Shown here: positions 14,095 through 15,027 of the stretch, one piece after another | Numbering within the stretch: the first letter of the stretch is position 1 | Layout of the letters: each line of letters opens with the position of its first letter | Assembly: GCA_015655095.1 (NCBI GenBank) | Contig: JAATFR010000061.1 | Span: forward strand, 1 to 15,027 | Direction of reading: 5' to 3' | From: Hyphomicrobiales bacterium | Lineage (GTDB): Bacteria > Pseudomonadota > Alphaproteobacteria > Parvibaculales > Parvibaculaceae | DNA: 15,027 bases | Notes under the pieces: model-generated | What the model saw: only the letters and a program-made list of their open reading frames with translations | Told to the model about the DNA's origin: nothing | The model's database searches: none | Position numbers and translations under genes: made by a program

Positions 14095-14919
14095 CTAAAT
14101 ATAGCCGAAGTTCCGCAGCGCTTCGCCTGCCTGGGCCTCATATTTTTCAAGCACGTCCTTGCTAATATTATTCTGGAACAGATGAACGCTGCTGCTGTTT
14201 ATCGGCTTGTAGAGATTGGCATGGTGGGCAACGTCCCGGTAACGGTTGTTCCGGTTCTCCGGCAAAAGCATCGTGTCGGAATATTCCACCCCTAATAAAC
14301 GGCAAGCCTTGCGTAATTCCTGGGAGGGGGCAGCTACGAAATTCTCGTATTTTATCAGCAGATAATTGGAATCTTCCCGCTCCATCTCATATTTCAAATA
14401 AAGATTGCTGGAGGACCATATTCTCGGGAAGTAATTATCAAAATCATTAGCCCATCCGGTCTTGTTGAGGGAAATCATGAGGTCCCGAATGTCGCAGACG
14501 ATGTGAATAATTTTCACTGTCTTGTCAACAATTCTCGACTCTACCATCGTTCGCATGTTCATGATGTCATTTGGTGATTTATCTCCTGCTATAGTTTTGT
14601 TTGCGGCGAGTGCAATCCTGGAATATATAAGATCCAGAATATCTTTTGCCTTATAATCAGCTCTTTGAACGCAAATATATACTTCATTTGGATCTATATA
14701 TTGTCCAATACTGTGGGCAAACCTCTCGGAGTTGACGATTGTCTTCCAGATAAGTTCCCGTCCAATATCTGGATTTTTGACTTTGAGGGATATAAATGCG
14801 GTGGGGATGATAAAATCGGTTTTGTCGGGAATGACGACATCTTTATTTGCATTCAGGCATTGAGCCAGCAAGTTCGTTCCTGAACGGGGTGACCCAAAAA
14901 TAAAAAACATCTTCACCAT
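14095..14919 (-). CDS. Sulfotransferase family protein (PAPS-dependent type)
   Basis: A 274-residue predicted cytosolic sulfotransferase. The 5'-phosphosulfate loop is FFIFGSPRSGTNLLAQ (Arg12, Ser13, Gly14, Thr15), a GDKSPND segment near 112-118 corresponds to the common EKTP-like motif, and the 3'-phosphate site is CDIRDLMISLNKTGW with Arg145 and Ser150. Sulfate from PAPS would be moved to a glycan, lipid or small molecule; the acceptor is unknown. Codon use is clearly more A/T-ending than the core genes here (for example long runs of aaa, ata, att), suggesting transfer, often seen for surface polysaccharide loci. ATG 14919 is used; ATG 14910 is an alternative, as neither has a well-spaced ribosome site. 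Confidence 0.87.
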   Translation of the reverse strand: MVKMFFIFGSPRSGTNLLAQCLNANKDVVIPDKTDFIIPTAFISLKVKNPDIGRELIWKTIVNSERFAHSIGQYIDPNEVYICVQRADYKAKDILDLIYSRIALAANKTIAGDKSPNDIMNMRTMVESRIVDKTVKIIHIVCDIRDLMISLNKTGWANDFDNYFPRIWSSSNLYLKYEMEREDSNYLLIKYENFVAAPSQELRKACRLLGVEYSDTMLLPENRNNRYRDVAHHANLYKPINSSSVHLFQNNISKDVLEKYEAQAGEALRNFGYI

Positions 14920-15027
14920 CCACGCTAGACTTTCTCCCGCGCGGGGTGGATGACCGCCCGCATAACTTCATAAGACAAGACGAGCCTCGAATGTCATGCA
15001 GCGCAAAATTATTGATTCCTATTAATA
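14920..15027. other. Upstream region of the sulfotransferase gene, to window edge
   Basis: Only 108 bases are visible. They become AT-rich to the right and probably contain the sulfotransferase promoter on the minus strand. A GGGAGAAAG sequence lies 13 or more bases before the start codon, too far for a normal ribosome site. I see no other feature. Confidence 0.3.

Noticed and set aside
13953..14165. 70-codon plus-strand frame between the HNH and sulfotransferase genes
   Set aside because: It runs into the antisense of the sulfotransferase 3' end, begins over the HNH promoter, and shows no family motif.

Overview
The window reads as chromosomal DNA from a Gram-negative alphaproteobacterium. 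The reasons are a GC-rich core with G/C-ending codons, a ubiquinone hydroxylase of the Coq7 type next to DsbB, an HNH nuclease whose N-terminal NADYRPLSYYPLS signature I associate with Alphaproteobacteria, and an OhrR-type regulator. I cannot fix genus or order from the sequence alone.

Layout. Positions 1-315 hold the 3' end of purH, followed by a strong bidirectional hairpin (334-389) that also ends a convergent Atg22-like MFS transporter (412-1887, minus). After a divergent intergenic region comes a tightly packed plus-strand cluster: a GAF-PAS-GGDEF-EAL cyclic-di-GMP protein, a tiny GIY-YIG protein whose Shine-Dalgarno lies inside the preceding gene, and RluA pseudouridine synthase starting inside the GIY-YIG gene (2192-5307). 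A minus-strand NRAMP-related transporter with a non-canonical metal site follows (5518-6828). Next is a divergent pair: a Tat-signal alpha/beta hydrolase of the cofactor-free haloperoxidase type (7004-7972, minus) and a peroxide-sensing OhrR/MarR regulator (8145-8606, plus). Their shared promoter region carries three related palindromes placed exactly on the two predicted promoters.

Positions 8607-10939 are a scarred region: an unassigned reading frame after ohrR, tRNA-Leu(CAA) on the minus strand (8858-8942), a frameshifted and deleted IS1380-type transposase (about 9300-9704, minus), a relatively AT-rich gene for a secreted protein of unknown function (9875-10648), and a gene fragment whose stop codon overlaps the start of the next gene.

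The right part returns to ordinary core genes: an EamA/DMT permease with a 63-residue tail holding 24 histidines (10940-12007), dsbB and coq7 overlapping by 4 bases (12186-13303; DsbB hands electrons to ubiquinone, which Coq7 helps make), and a convergent HNH nuclease with a well-placed promoter. The window ends with an AT-rich sulfotransferase (14095-14919, minus), probably part of a transferred surface-polysaccharide or similar locus that continues beyond the window.

I see no CRISPR array, complete insertion sequence, prophage or obvious new multi-gene system. The most distinctive pieces are the OhrR/Tat-hydrolase pair with its operators, the altered NRAMP site, the His-rich DMT tail, and the secreted unknown protein beside the IS scar.
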